This document shows positions 8,864 through 18,566 of a stretch of DNA of 42,673 nucleotides, piece by piece (within the stretch, counting starts at the first letter, position 1; every line of letters begins with the position of its first letter). The position numbers were made by a program, and so were the translations under genes. The stretch covers positions 1 through 42,673 of the forward strand of contig JAPLSJ010000133.1 of assembly GCA_026398695.1 (NCBI GenBank), written 5' to 3'. Below the pieces are notes generated by a model. That model saw nothing but the letters and a program-made list of their open reading frames with translations, ran no database searches and was not told the DNA's origin. The stretch is from Arenimonas sp. (GTDB lineage Bacteria; Pseudomonadota; Gammaproteobacteria; Xanthomonadales; Xanthomonadaceae).

Positions 8864-9138
8864 GTCTGTGGAAGAGCTTCCCGGCGGGGGTGCGCATCCC
8901 CCATGTGAATGGCTCTCCGGCCGGGTTGGTGATTTTTTAACCAAGCCGTCATAGTCCATATGAAACAACGACTTGGCGATATCACAATTCAGTCATCCCG
9001 GCCTGGGGGCCCGGATTGGCGTCCGTTCACGCCCCGGCATCGGCGCTGTGCACAACGTTTCACGCCGGAAGCCGCGCGGGGCTTGGCTGAGCAGGATTTT
9101 TCCGACTGTCAACCGCGTCGTTCTCCGGGTGTGTTGGC

Positions 9139-9144
9139 TAGAAT
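9139..9144 (+). promoter_or_regulatory. Candidate -10 box for leaderless sigma/DUF3106 transcript
   Basis: TAGAAT is followed by six bases and the GTG start codon, the same geometry as priA and dtd. No clear -35 box. Confidence 0.45.
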
Positions 9145-9150
9145 GGGCAG

Positions 9151-10641
9151 GTGACCTCCGCTCCCCTGACGCCCCCGCCCCCCGTTTCCCCCTCCCCGGC
9201 CCTGTCCGCCTTCCTGCGCGGCATCGAGCGGCGGGCGTTCGTCTTCGCCCAGGTCCAGTGCGGCGCCGACGACGTTGCCGAGGCCGCCCTGGGACGGGCC
9301 ATGCGCGCGTTCAAGGCCGCCTCCGCCTCGAGCCCCCTCTCCGGTTGGCCGGCCGGCTTCTGGGCGCTCCTGATGGCCCAGGCGGAGCTGTCGGCCGGGC
9401 AAAGCGAAGTCCCGGAGCTGCGGGCGCTCAGCTCCGGCCCCCGTGCGGCGCTCCTGCTGCGCATGGTGGGCGGCCTGGACTTCCCGCACGCGGCGGGCGT
9501 GCTGGGCATCAGCGAGGCGACCTATCGCTTCGCGCTGCAGCGCGCCCTGCAGCAGCTGGGCGAGGCCGGCATCAGCTACGCCGTGCTGGGTGCGCTGCGC
9601 GAGCGGCTGCACCGGCAGGTGAAGACCCTGCCCGAATCCCGCGTGGCGTCCCTGGCGGCGCTTCGCGCCCGCGTCCTGGCGGATGCGCCCGAGGCGGCGC
9701 CGCCCGCGCCCAGGCCGGCGTCGCCGGTCTGGCGACGGCTGGCGTGGGGTGCCCTGGCGCTGCTGGCGCTGGGCTTCGCGGCCACGTTCTGGTCGCCGGC
9801 CCCGGTGCTGGCACCCGGCGGTACCGAGGCGCTGCCGGTCGAAGCCGCGCCCGCGCCTGCGGCCGCCGTGTCCGATTGGGTGACGCACCCCGATTTCGCA
9901 CAGTTGGCGGCACCCGCCGACGAGGTCTTGGCCGCCGACCTGGCGCTGCTGAGCTGGATGGCTTCGGGCGAGGCCGGGGAACTGCCCGGTGCGCCGGTGT
10001 CCGCGCCCATCGCGGAAACGGCAAGCGCGGCCGCCCCGGTCGCCGCTTTCCAGGACCTGCCGCAGCCGCAGCGGGCGCTGCTGTCGCCACTGGCCGGCGC
10101 CTGGCCCGGGCTGGTGCCGGAAATCCGCCAGCGCCTGCAGGCCAACGCCGCCCACTGGCTGTCGCTGGACGCGGCGCAGCGCGACGCGCTGGTCGCCCGG
10201 ATGCGTGCCTGGGACGCCCTGCCGGCGGCCGAGCGGTCCAACCGGCGCGGACCCTACGCCGCGTGGCAGTCGCTGGCGCCGGAAGAGCGTGCCCGGGTCC
10301 GCGCTGCCGCCGCGGCACTGGCGGCCATGGCGCCCGGCCAGAAGCAGGCCGTTCGCGACGGCTTCGAGGCGCTGCCGCCCGACCAGCGCCAGGACTGGTG
10401 GCTGGGCCCGGAGATCGGCGCCAACTTCGCCCAGCTGCGTCCGCTGTTCGCCTTCGTGCCCGAAGGTGAGCGCAGCGTGCTGCTGGCGCTGCTGCGCGAC
10501 CTGTCGCCCGAAGCGCGCGCCGACCTGGCCCTGCTGGCGCGGCGCCTGCCGGCCAACCAGCGCGAAAGCCTGCGCCGCGACCTGGTGGCGGCACCGGCGG
10601 CGGAACGCGAGGCACTGATCCGCGCACGCGCGGGGCGCTGA
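9151..10641 (+). CDS. Membrane-tethered sigma-factor-like protein fused to DUF3106-like domain
   Basis: A 496-residue protein in three parts. Residues about 20-85 look like a degenerate sigma region 2. Residues 96-137 (GPRAALLLRMVGGLDFPHAA, then GVLGISEATYRFALQRALQQL) look like sigma region 4, the -35-recognising helix-turn-helix. A proline-rich linker leads to one membrane segment (about 198-214, LAWGALALLALGFAATFW). Residues about 300-496 are a repetitive Trp/Leu/Pro/Arg-rich domain with units such as WQSLAPEERARVR and LPPDQRQDWW, typical of DUF3106, predicted to be outside the membrane. The start is GTG; no ribosome site is seen and a -10 box lies six bases upstream. I infer a sigma-like regulator held at the membrane; loss of DNA binding cannot be excluded because region 2 is weak. 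Confidence 0.75.
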   Translation: MTSAPLTPPPPVSPSPALSAFLRGIERRAFVFAQVQCGADDVAEAALGRAMRAFKAASASSPLSGWPAGFWALLMAQAELSAGQSEVPELRALSSGPRAALLLRMVGGLDFPHAAGVLGISEATYRFALQRALQQLGEAGISYAVLGALRERLHRQVKTLPESRVASLAALRARVLADAPEAAPPAPRPASPVWRRLAWGALALLALGFAATFWSPAPVLAPGGTEALPVEAAPAPAAAVSDWVTHPDFAQLAAPADEVLAADLALLSWMASGEAGELPGAPVSAPIAETASAAAPVAAFQDLPQPQRALLSPLAGAWPGLVPEIRQRLQANAAHWLSLDAAQRDALVARMRAWDALPAAERSNRRGPYAAWQSLAPEERARVRAAAAALAAMAPGQKQAVRDGFEALPPDQRQDWWLGPEIGANFAQLRPLFAFVPEGERSVLLALLRDLSPEARADLALLARRLPANQRESLRRDLVAAPAAEREALIRARAGR

Positions 10642-10646
10642 CGCAG

Positions 10647-10670
10647 CGCGCAGGCCGGGTGGCCTGCGCG
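10647..10670. terminator. Hairpin between convergent genes, probable bidirectional terminator
   Basis: A 10-bp stem (CGCGCAGGCC/GGCCTGCGCG) with a GGGT loop sits in the 33 bases between the stops of the sigma/DUF3106 gene and the DUF3667 gene. The T tract is weak (gggttt), so termination is likely but not certain. Confidence 0.55.
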
Positions 10671-10674
10671 GGGT

Positions 10675-11850
10675 TTACATGTTCACCAGGCTCACCATCA
10701 GGCTGAGCATCGCGCCCACGCTGACCAGCACGAAATAGCAGGTGCCCAGCACGCCGTACTTGAGCAGGGTCATCAGCCAGCCCTGGCCGTACACGCGTTT
10801 TTGCATCAGCAGCAGGTAGATCGGCATCCAGCAGATCAGGATGATCTCCGCCACGCGCAGCGGCACCGACAGCCAGGGCAGCCCTGCGGTCCAGGTGGTC
10901 AGTGCGTCCAGCAGCAGAGCCAGCAGCAGGCCCGCGCACAGGAAGCTGTGGCTGTGCAGGGCGACGATCAGGTGTTCCATGTAGATGCGCCGCTTGAACA
11001 CGTAGGCGATCTTGAGCAGCAGCGCGAACAGCGGCAGCATCAGGAACAGCGTGGTGGGCACGTTCGACAGGAACGCGTCCTTGAGCAGGTTGGGGTCCTT
11101 CTGGATGCGCTGGATGTTCTCCTGCGCATCGCCGACCATGTCGTTGAGGTGGGCATTGGCGGCATCGGGCAGGGCGCCGATCACCAGCGGGTTGGATTCC
11201 GGATCCCACGCGGTGCCGTTGAAGTTGAGGGATGGGTCGCTGGACGCCGTTGGCACCGGCTTGCCTTCCTTCGCCGCCTTTTCGATCACGGCGATGCGGC
11301 GCGCGGCCTCGGCCGCCACGCCCTTTTCGGCGCCATCTATGCCCGCGGCCAAGCCGGGGATGTCCGCGCCTTCGGCGCGCACCTTGCGCAGTGCGGCGAT
11401 CGCCTGGTCACGCGCGGCCTCGACTTCGGCCACCGTGGTGGCGCTGCGGATGCCGTCCCCGGAGTCGTCGCCGGTATTCACCACCACCGGGCCGGCGCCG
11501 TCCTTGTCCACGTTGATGTCGAAGCTGAGCTTGGCGGCGAAGAACGCAAACAGGCTCAGGAACACGAACAGCCGCACGGGGCTGACGTAGCGCACGCGGC
11601 GGCCGGCGAAATATTCCATGCTCAGGTAGCCCGGGCGGAACAGCAGCGGGCCGATCGTGCGCAGGATGCGCGAGTCGAATTCGAACACCGAATCCATGAA
11701 GTCGCCGACGATGCTGCCGAAGTGGCGCACCAGCCCCTTGGTGGGCTGCCCGCAGGCATAGCAGTGTTCGCCCAGCAGCGGCGCGCCGCAGTTCTGGCAG
11801 CTGCGGGCCGGCGCTTCGGGGGCGGCGGGCAGGGGCGTTGGCGTGGTCAT
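10675..11850 (-). CDS. DUF3667-type membrane protein with N-terminal zinc ribbon
   Basis: A 391-residue protein. The N-terminus carries a four-cysteine zinc ribbon (C18, C21, C30, C33: CQNCG...CYACG). A conserved block follows (VGDFMDSVFEFDSRILRT, LLFRPGYLSMEYFAGRR), typical of the DUF3667 family, then a membrane segment around 105-122. A soluble region of about 150 residues comes next, and at least four hydrophobic segments lie in the C-terminal third. The function is unknown. The ATG at 11850 is chosen because GGAG lies seven to ten bases before it; the open frame extends to 11928, but that reaches into the start of the divergent MATE gene. It shares a 59-base divergent promoter region with that transporter. 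Confidence 0.85.
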   Translation of the reverse strand: MTTPTPLPAAPEAPARSCQNCGAPLLGEHCYACGQPTKGLVRHFGSIVGDFMDSVFEFDSRILRTIGPLLFRPGYLSMEYFAGRRVRYVSPVRLFVFLSLFAFFAAKLSFDINVDKDGAGPVVVNTGDDSGDGIRSATTVAEVEAARDQAIAALRKVRAEGADIPGLAAGIDGAEKGVAAEAARRIAVIEKAAKEGKPVPTASSDPSLNFNGTAWDPESNPLVIGALPDAANAHLNDMVGDAQENIQRIQKDPNLLKDAFLSNVPTTLFLMLPLFALLLKIAYVFKRRIYMEHLIVALHSHSFLCAGLLLALLLDALTTWTAGLPWLSVPLRVAEIILICWMPIYLLLMQKRVYGQGWLMTLLKYGVLGTCYFVLVSVGAMLSLMVSLVNM

Positions 11851-11874
11851 GGCGGGCTCCGGTGCGACAGCGGC

Positions 11875-11881
11875 TAATATA
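11875..11881. promoter_or_regulatory. Overlapping divergent -10 boxes for the MATE and DUF3667 genes
   Basis: TAATAT (11875-11880) reads rightward toward the MATE gene and TATATT (11881-11876) leftward toward the DUF3667 gene. This is the only A/T-rich patch in the 59-base gap. The two promoters would share DNA, so they may be mutually exclusive. Confidence 0.45.
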
Positions 11882-11909
11882 GCGGCCCTGAGGCCTGCGG
11901 CATTCCCCC

Positions 11910-13268
11910 ATGAGTCATTCCGAAACACGCACGGCGCGCCTGCTGCGCGAAATGCGCGTCAGCTTCGTGCTGGCGCTGCCGCTCGTGCTGGGGCAGGCCT
12001 CGTCCATGGCGATGAACATCGTCGACACGGTGCTGGCCGGCCGGCACTCGCCGGTGACGCTGGCGGCCGTGGGCGTGGGCAGCGCGGTGTGGTCGGTGGT
12101 GATCCTGGTGAGCATCGGCGTGCTGATGGCGGTGCCGCCCACCGTGGCTCAGCTCAACGGCGCGGGCCGCCGCGGCGAAATCGGCGCGGTGTTCCGGCAG
12201 GCGCTTTGGCTGGCGCTGGCGCTGGGCGTGGGCCTGTTCTTCGTGGTGCGGGCCGGCGCGGTCGCCCTGGCACCGATGGGCATCACCGCCGAGGCCCGGC
12301 CCGAAGCAGAGGCTTTCCTGCGCGCCATCAGCTGGGGCGCGCCGGCGCTCGCGCTGTACTTCTGCCTGCGAAACCTCAGCGAAGGCATCGCCTGGACCAA
12401 GCCGACGATGGTGTTCGGCATCGCCGGGCTGGTGCTGCTGGCACCGCTGGGCTACGCACTGATGTTCGGGCTGGGGCTGGGTGCCGCGGGGCTGGGCTAT
12501 GCGGTGGCGACCACCCTGTACTGCCAGGCCGTCGCGCTGTGGATCTACCTGTGGCGTTCGCCGCGCTTCGCCGACCTGGGCCTGTTCACGCGCTTTGATC
12601 CGCCGCGCTGGGCGCCGATCCGCGCGCTGCTGGCGCTGGGACTGCCGATGGGCGTGTCGGTGTTCATGGAGGGCAGCCTGTTCGTGGCCACCGCGCTGCT
12701 GATCGGCCAGTTGGGCACCACCCAGATCGCCGCGCACCAGATTGCGATCCTGGTCGCCAGCCTGGCCTTCATGGTGCCGCTGGGTGTGGCGATGGCCACG
12801 ACGGTGCGCGTCGGCCATGCCGTGGGCGCCGGCGATCCGTCGGCGGTGCGCTGGTCGGCGGCGGCGGGCTACGGCCTGGCGATGATCGCGCAGACGCTGT
12901 CGGCGCTGGTGCTGGTGACATCGGCCGGCTGGCTGGCCAGCCTGTTCACCACCGACCCGGCGGTGATCGCCCTGGCGACGCTGCTGATGGCCTACGCGGC
13001 GGTGTTCCAGTACCCCGACGGCCTGCAGGCGATGTCCGCCGGCGCGCTGCGCGGGCTCAAGGACACGCGCGTGCCGATGTTCATCACGGTGCTGGCGTAC
13101 TGGGGCCTGGGGCTGCCGCTGGGCTATTGGCTGGGCATCGTCGGTGGCCGCGGCGCGCCGGGGCTGTGGACCGGGCTGATCCTGGGCCTGTGCGTCGCCG
13201 CCACGCTGCTGGCCTGGCGTTTCTGGCGCCTCGCCCGTCGACCCCTGGCGCCGGTACGGGTGACCTAA
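11910..13268 (+). CDS. MATE family multidrug/toxin efflux transporter
   Basis: A 452-residue protein with twelve predicted membrane segments in two homologous halves, the standard size and layout of MATE exporters (NorM type), which expel cationic drugs or metabolites in exchange for sodium or protons. The N-terminal half has LPLVLGQASSMAMNIVDTVL and a gap rich in VGVGSAVW. The second half repeats the pattern with LGLPMGVSVFMEGSLF and IAAHQIAILVASLAFM, a signature of the family. No ribosome site precedes the ATG; the leader should be about 20 bases from the -10 box. The substrate cannot be predicted. Confidence 0.92.
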   Translation: MSHSETRTARLLREMRVSFVLALPLVLGQASSMAMNIVDTVLAGRHSPVTLAAVGVGSAVWSVVILVSIGVLMAVPPTVAQLNGAGRRGEIGAVFRQALWLALALGVGLFFVVRAGAVALAPMGITAEARPEAEAFLRAISWGAPALALYFCLRNLSEGIAWTKPTMVFGIAGLVLLAPLGYALMFGLGLGAAGLGYAVATTLYCQAVALWIYLWRSPRFADLGLFTRFDPPRWAPIRALLALGLPMGVSVFMEGSLFVATALLIGQLGTTQIAAHQIAILVASLAFMVPLGVAMATTVRVGHAVGAGDPSAVRWSAAAGYGLAMIAQTLSALVLVTSAGWLASLFTTDPAVIALATLLMAYAAVFQYPDGLQAMSAGALRGLKDTRVPMFITVLAYWGLGLPLGYWLGIVGGRGAPGLWTGLILGLCVAATLLAWRFWRLARRPLAPVRVT

Positions 13269-13329
13269 CGCCCATGCGGCCTTCACGTGGGCTGGGTATG
13301 CTGGCGTCTGAATAACCCGGAGTCATCCC

Positions 13330-15195
13330 ATGTCCCACTCCCAGCCCGGCCCGATCCGCCGTTTTTTCGGCGGCATCTGGAACACCGTGAACTTCGCCCG
13401 CCGGTTCGTTTTCAACGTGCTTTTCCTGCTCGTGCTGTTCCTGATGCTGGTGGCGATCCTGGCCAACCCCGGCGTGCAGCCGCTTGAAGAGAAGACGGCG
13501 CTGGTGCTGGACATGAACGGCGTGCTGGTGGAGCAGTTCACTTCCGCCCCGGTGGACCGCGCGGTGAACCAGGCCACCGGCCAGTCGCAGCCCGAGATCC
13601 AGCTGCGCGACGCGCTGCACGCCATCAAGTCGGCCAAGGACGACAAGCGCATCGACCGCATCGTGCTGCTGACCGACGGCTTCAACGCCGCCGGCTTCGC
13701 GGCCATGCGCGACCTGGCCGCCGCGCTGCGCGACTTCCGCACGTCGGGCAAGCAGGTGGTCGCCTTCGGCACCAACATGGAGCAGAAGCAGTACTACCTG
13801 GCCGCGCAGTCCGACGAGATCTACCTCGACCCGATGGGCGGCGTGCTGCTCGAGGGCCTGGGCCGCTACCGCATGTACTACCGCGCCGGCCTGCAGGACA
13901 AGCTTGGCGTGGACGTGCACCTGTTCAAGGTCGGTGAGTTCAAGTCGGCTGCCGAGCCCTATGTGCTCGACGCGGCGTCGCCCGCGGCGCGCGAGGCCGA
14001 CCTGTTCTGGATGACCGACGTCTGGCAGCGCTTCGTCGCCGACCTGGCGCAGGCCCGCAAGCTCGAGGTCGACGGCATCAACGCGATGATCAACGACCTG
14101 CCCGCGCGCGTGCAGGCCGCCTCGGGCGACCTGGGCAAGCTGGCCCTGGACGAGAAGCTGATCGACGGCCTGATGACCAGCCAGGAAGTCGAGAAGCTGC
14201 TCATCGAGCGCGGCGTCGCCGACGAGGAAGGCACCAGCTTCCGCCAGATCGACCTCAAGGGTTACCAGGCGCACCTGATGCGCGAAAACCTGGGCATCGA
14301 CAGCCGCCCGCAGGTGGCCGTGGTGGTGGCGCAGGGTGAGATCACCGACGGTGAGCAGTCGCCGGGCACCATCGGCGGCGAGTCCACGTCGGCGCTGCTG
14401 CGCCAGGCGCGCGAGGACGAGACGGTCAAGGCCGTGCTGCTGCGGGTGGATTCCCCGGGCGGCGGCGTGTTCCCGTCCGAGCAGATCCGTCGCGAAGTGG
14501 AGCTGATCAAGGCCGCGGGCAAGCCGGTGGTGGTGTCCATGGGCAACGTGGCGGCATCGGGTGGCTACTGGATCTCGATGAACGCCGACCGCATCTACGC
14601 CGACGACTCCACCATCACCGGCTCCATCGGCATCTTCGGCCTGTGGATGACCGTGCCGCGCGTGCTCGAGAAGATCGGCGTCAGCACCGACGGCGTGGGC
14701 ACCGCGCCGCTGGCCGGCGCCTTCGACCCGACGCGCCCGCTGGATCCGAACGCCGGCCTGATCATCCAGGCCGTGATCAACAAGGGCTACGCCGATTTCA
14801 CCGGCAAGGTCGCCGCCGCGCGCGGCAGCACGCCCGAGAAGATCGACCTGGTGGCGCAGGGCCGCGTGTGGAGCGGTGCGCAGGCCAAGGAGCGCGGCCT
14901 GGTGGACGAGCTCGGCGGCCTGGAAGCGGCGCTGGCCCATACCGCGTCGCTGGCCAAGCTCAAGGAAGGCGACTATGGCGTGAGCTACATCGAGAAGCCG
15001 CTGTCGGCCTTCGAGCGTTTCGTGGTGAACATGGGCGGCTCGGCCCGCATGCAGGGCGTACTGCGCGTGCTGGCGCCGACCCCGCTGCTGCTTGATCGCC
15101 AGACGCTGGCCAAGGTCGAGGGCGAGCTGGCGTGGCTGGACCGCAAGGGCCGCACGCCGTACCGCGCCGTGGCGCATTGCCTCTGCGACTACTGA
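13330..15195 (+). CDS. sppA: Signal peptide peptidase SppA, 67-kDa type
   Basis: A 621-residue inner-membrane serine protease of family S49 that degrades cleaved signal peptides, matching the long two-domain E. coli form (618 residues). One N-terminal membrane anchor (about 25-46) is followed by the N-domain with the catalytic lysine K205 ([10 protein letters not shown]). The C-domain carries the nucleophile S410 in NVAASGGYW, after [17 protein letters not shown], which forms the oxyanion and substrate site. The Ser/Lys dyad positions agree with the E. coli enzyme (K209, S409). CCCGGAG near the ATG may serve as ribosome site, and TATGCT at about 13298 is a possible -10 box. The gene is followed by a strong terminator. 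Confidence 0.96.
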   Translation: MSHSQPGPIRRFFGGIWNTVNFARRFVFNVLFLLVLFLMLVAILANPGVQPLEEKTALVLDMNGVLVEQFTSAPVDRAVNQATGQSQPEIQLRDALHAIKSAKDDKRIDRIVLLTDGFNAAGFAAMRDLAAALRDFRTSGKQVVAFGTNMEQKQYYLAAQSDEIYLDPMGGVLLEGLGRYRMYYRAGLQDKLGVDVHLFKVGEFKSAAEPYVLDAASPAAREADLFWMTDVWQRFVADLAQARKLEVDGINAMINDLPARVQAASGDLGKLALDEKLIDGLMTSQEVEKLLIERGVADEEGTSFRQIDLKGYQAHLMRENLGIDSRPQVAVVVAQGEITDGEQSPGTIGGESTSALLRQAREDETVKAVLLRVDSPGGGVFPSEQIRREVELIKAAGKPVVVSMGNVAASGGYWISMNADRIYADDSTITGSIGIFGLWMTVPRVLEKIGVSTDGVGTAPLAGAFDPTRPLDPNAGLIIQAVINKGYADFTGKVAAARGSTPEKIDLVAQGRVWSGAQAKERGLVDELGGLEAALAHTASLAKLKEGDYGVSYIEKPLSAFERFVVNMGGSARMQGVLRVLAPTPLLLDRQTLAKVEGELAWLDRKGRTPYRAVAHCLCDY

Positions 15196-15217
15196 GCCAC
15201 CGTTCGCGCCGACCCAG

Positions 15218-15248
15218 ACGCCCGGGCATGCCCGGGCGTTTGCTTTTT
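15218..15248 (+). terminator. Rho-independent terminator of sppA
   Basis: An uninterrupted 22-base palindrome (arms ACGCCCGGGC) starts 22 bases after the sppA stop and is followed by TTGCTTTTT. Confidence 0.9.
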
Positions 15249-15273
15249 CGGGACTCGCCGCCCGGGGGATTCC

Positions 15274-15492
15274 TCAGCCGCCGGCGTCCTCGAGGGCCTT
15301 CTGGCGCTCGGTTTCGTCGTCGGCCTGGGTGGCGTCCACCGACTTGGCCTTGTCGAGCGGCTGGTTGATGGCGCCGCGCAGCCCGCCGGCCGCGGCCTCC
15401 GGCTCGGGCAGGGTGTCGGGCGCCGGGTCCGGCGTGGGCGCATCGCAGCCTGCCAGGGCCACGCACGCAAGCAGGGTGAGGGCAAGGCGCAT
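15274..15492 (-). CDS. Small lipoprotein, Pro/Asp-rich, unknown function
   Basis: A 72-residue protein with a clear lipoprotein signal: a positively charged start, a hydrophobic stretch [13 protein letters not shown] and the lipobox LAGC, giving a lipidated cysteine at residue 16. The mature part is acidic and rich in proline and alanine ([16 protein letters not shown]), then charged and probably helical. A GGAG ribosome site stands at the right distance before the ATG. It is divergent from the short-chain dehydrogenase and tail to tail with sppA. I do not recognise a family; such small lipoproteins are common in this order. Codon use fits the neighbours. Confidence 0.75.
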   Translation of the reverse strand: MRLALTLLACVALAGCDAPTPDPAPDTLPEPEAAAGGLRGAINQPLDKAKSVDATQADDETERQKALEDAGG

Positions 15493-15553
15493 CGTTGTGC
15501 TCCGGCAGACGGGTTGGCCGCTATCCTACGCTCGGGCCGAAGGGAGAGTTTCG

Positions 15554-16330
15554 ATGACGAGCAGCCGCTGGCGACTGGACGGGCAGGTGGCCCTGGTGAC
15601 GGGCGCCAGCGTGGGCATCGGCCGCGCGATCGCCGCCGAGCTGCTGGTGCTGGGCGCCGACGTGATGCTGGTGGCGCGCGACGAGGCGCAGCTGGAAGCC
15701 ACGCGCGCGGAGCTTGAGGAGCAGTTCCCGCAATCCCAGGTGCGCGCGTTCGCGGCCGACGTGGCCGACGCCGAACAGCGCCGCGAGATCTTCGACTGGG
15801 TGGAAGACCTGGGCAACGGCCTGCAGGTGCTGGTGAACAACGCCGGCACCAATGTCCGCCGGCCCACCATGGACTACGCCGACGCCGAGTGGCGCGAGCT
15901 GTTCGAGACCAACCTGTTCTCGGCCTTCGAACTGAGCCGCTTCGCCTTCCCGCTGCTGAGCCAGCACGCGGCGTCGAGCATCGTGAACGTCGGCTCTGTG
16001 TCGGGCCTCACGCACGTGCGCACCGGTTCGCCCTACGGCATGACCAAGGCGGCGCTGCACCAGCTGACGAAAAACCTCGCCTGCGAGTGGGCCGAGGACG
16101 GCGTGCGCGTCAACGCGGTGGCGCCCTGGTACATCCGCACCCGCCGCACGTCCACGTCGCTGGCCGACCCTGACTACCTGGACGAGGTGATCGACCGCAC
16201 GCCGATGGGCCGCATCGGCGAACCCGAGGAAGTGGCGTCGGCGGTGGCCTTCCTTTGCCTGCCGGCGTCGAGCTACGTCACCGGCGAATGCATCGCGGTG
16301 GACGGCGGTTTCCTTCGCTACGGGTTCTGA
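15554..16330 (+). CDS. Short-chain dehydrogenase/reductase (SDR), tropinone-reductase-like
   Basis: A 258-residue classical SDR. The NAD(P)-binding motif TGASVGIG is at 16-23 and NNAG at 95-98. The catalytic residues are N120, S148, Y161 and K165 (YGMTK), followed by the family's [10 protein letters not shown] and the C-terminal [11 protein letters not shown]. SDRs of this type oxidise or reduce hydroxy/keto groups; the basic residues after the first strand (ARDE) leave the choice between NADH and NADPH open. The ATG is preceded by AGGGAGAG, and TATCCT near 15521 may be its -10 box. The open frame runs further upstream into sppA but has no better start. It is a single-gene unit, convergent with the DUF4124 gene. 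The substrate is unknown. Confidence 0.93.
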   Translation: MTSSRWRLDGQVALVTGASVGIGRAIAAELLVLGADVMLVARDEAQLEATRAELEEQFPQSQVRAFAADVADAEQRREIFDWVEDLGNGLQVLVNNAGTNVRRPTMDYADAEWRELFETNLFSAFELSRFAFPLLSQHAASSIVNVGSVSGLTHVRTGSPYGMTKAALHQLTKNLACEWAEDGVRVNAVAPWYIRTRRTSTSLADPDYLDEVIDRTPMGRIGEPEEVASAVAFLCLPASSYVTGECIAVDGGFLRYGF

Positions 16331-16339
16331 ACCGCGCGC

Positions 16340-16921
16340 TCAGCGGCAGCTTTCGTCGACGATGCGCTCGAGCCGGATCACTTCGGACTTGCGGAACGCC
16401 GCGGTGTCGCTGAAGGCGTGCAGGGCGTTGGAGCGCGCCACCTTCAGCCGCGCCTTGAACTGGTCGCAGGCCGCGTCGTCGTCCATGCGAAGGCACGATT
16501 CCGACACCCAGCGGCAGGTGGCCGCACCCTGCGCGGAGCCGCGCACGTCGTAGCCCAGCACCGACAGCGGCACGCAGCGCGTGTTCGGGTCGTAGGCCTC
16601 GGAGAAGCGCACTTCGCCGTCGTAGTCGGTGCACTGGAACAGTGGCGGCGGCGGGTAGGGCATCGGCGCGTAGTCGGGCAGGGCGACCGGCTCGGCTTCG
16701 GGTTCGGGCTCGGCCACTGTGGCGCTGGCGGGCCTTGGCGCGGGGTCCTGCGGGCGCACCATGCGGCGCTCGGACTGGGCCTGGCCCGCGGCGCAGGGTT
16801 CGTCCTGCAGGGTCACGCGGCCGGCGCCGTCCTCGCAGCGGAACACGGTGATGTCCTGCGTCGCGGCCGGACCGACGGCGAACAGGAAAATGGCTAAGCT
16901 GGCCAGGACGAACCGACGCAT
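16340..16921 (-). CDS. Exported DUF4124-domain protein
   Basis: A 193-residue protein with a signal peptide (about 1-21, FLFAVGPAATQ). Residues about 24-48 are a DUF4124-type motif, VFRCEDGAGRVTLQDEPC, in which two cysteines flank a short beta hairpin. A proline/glutamate-rich linker (about 55-90) follows. The C-terminal part has further paired cysteines (CTDYDGEVRF, CVPLS, CRWVSESC, CDQF) that are probably disulfide-bonded in the periplasm. The function is unknown. GGAG stands nine bases before the ATG. The divergent amidohydrolase begins 50 bases away, and the SDR stop is ten bases from this gene's stop. Confidence 0.85.
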   Translation of the reverse strand: MRRFVLASLAIFLFAVGPAATQDITVFRCEDGAGRVTLQDEPCAAGQAQSERRMVRPQDPAPRPASATVAEPEPEAEPVALPDYAPMPYPPPPLFQCTDYDGEVRFSEAYDPNTRCVPLSVLGYDVRGSAQGAATCRWVSESCLRMDDDAACDQFKARLKVARSNALHAFSDTAAFRKSEVIRLERIVDESCR

Positions 16922-16970
16922 GGCGCGATTCTCCGCCCGCGGCGCCGACACTTCCAGCCCGGACCCCGCC

Positions 16971-18548
<1,578 letters not shown>

Positions 18549-18566
18549 CCCGGCTGCGTTTGCCGC

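Larger units (their letters stand above)
8725..9150. other. 426-base intergenic region between priA and the sigma/DUF3106 gene
   Basis: This is the longest gene-free stretch, clearly richer in A/T than its surroundings between about 8780 and 9000. It holds the inverted DnaA-box pair (8841-8863), a third weaker match TGTGGAAGA (8867-8875), TGTGCACAA (9048-9056, 7 of 9), a GGGGG/CCCCC hairpin (8886-8902) and a T6 run flanked by TTGGT/ACCAA (8926-8944). TTGGTG (8926-8931) and CATAGT (8950-8955) with 18 bases between could be a plus-strand promoter. No credible coding sequence is present. Confidence 0.6.

Noticed and set aside
8725-9150. Calling the region the chromosomal origin
   Set aside because: Only two perfect boxes are present and dnaA, dnaN or rpmH are not in the window. 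Without skew or mapping data a DnaA regulatory or titration site is as likely.
8960-9154. A 64-codon frame whose TGA overlaps the GTG of the sigma/DUF3106 gene
   Set aside because: Third codon positions are often A or T, unlike all real genes here, there is no ribosome site and no recognisable product. The GTGA overlap is probably chance.
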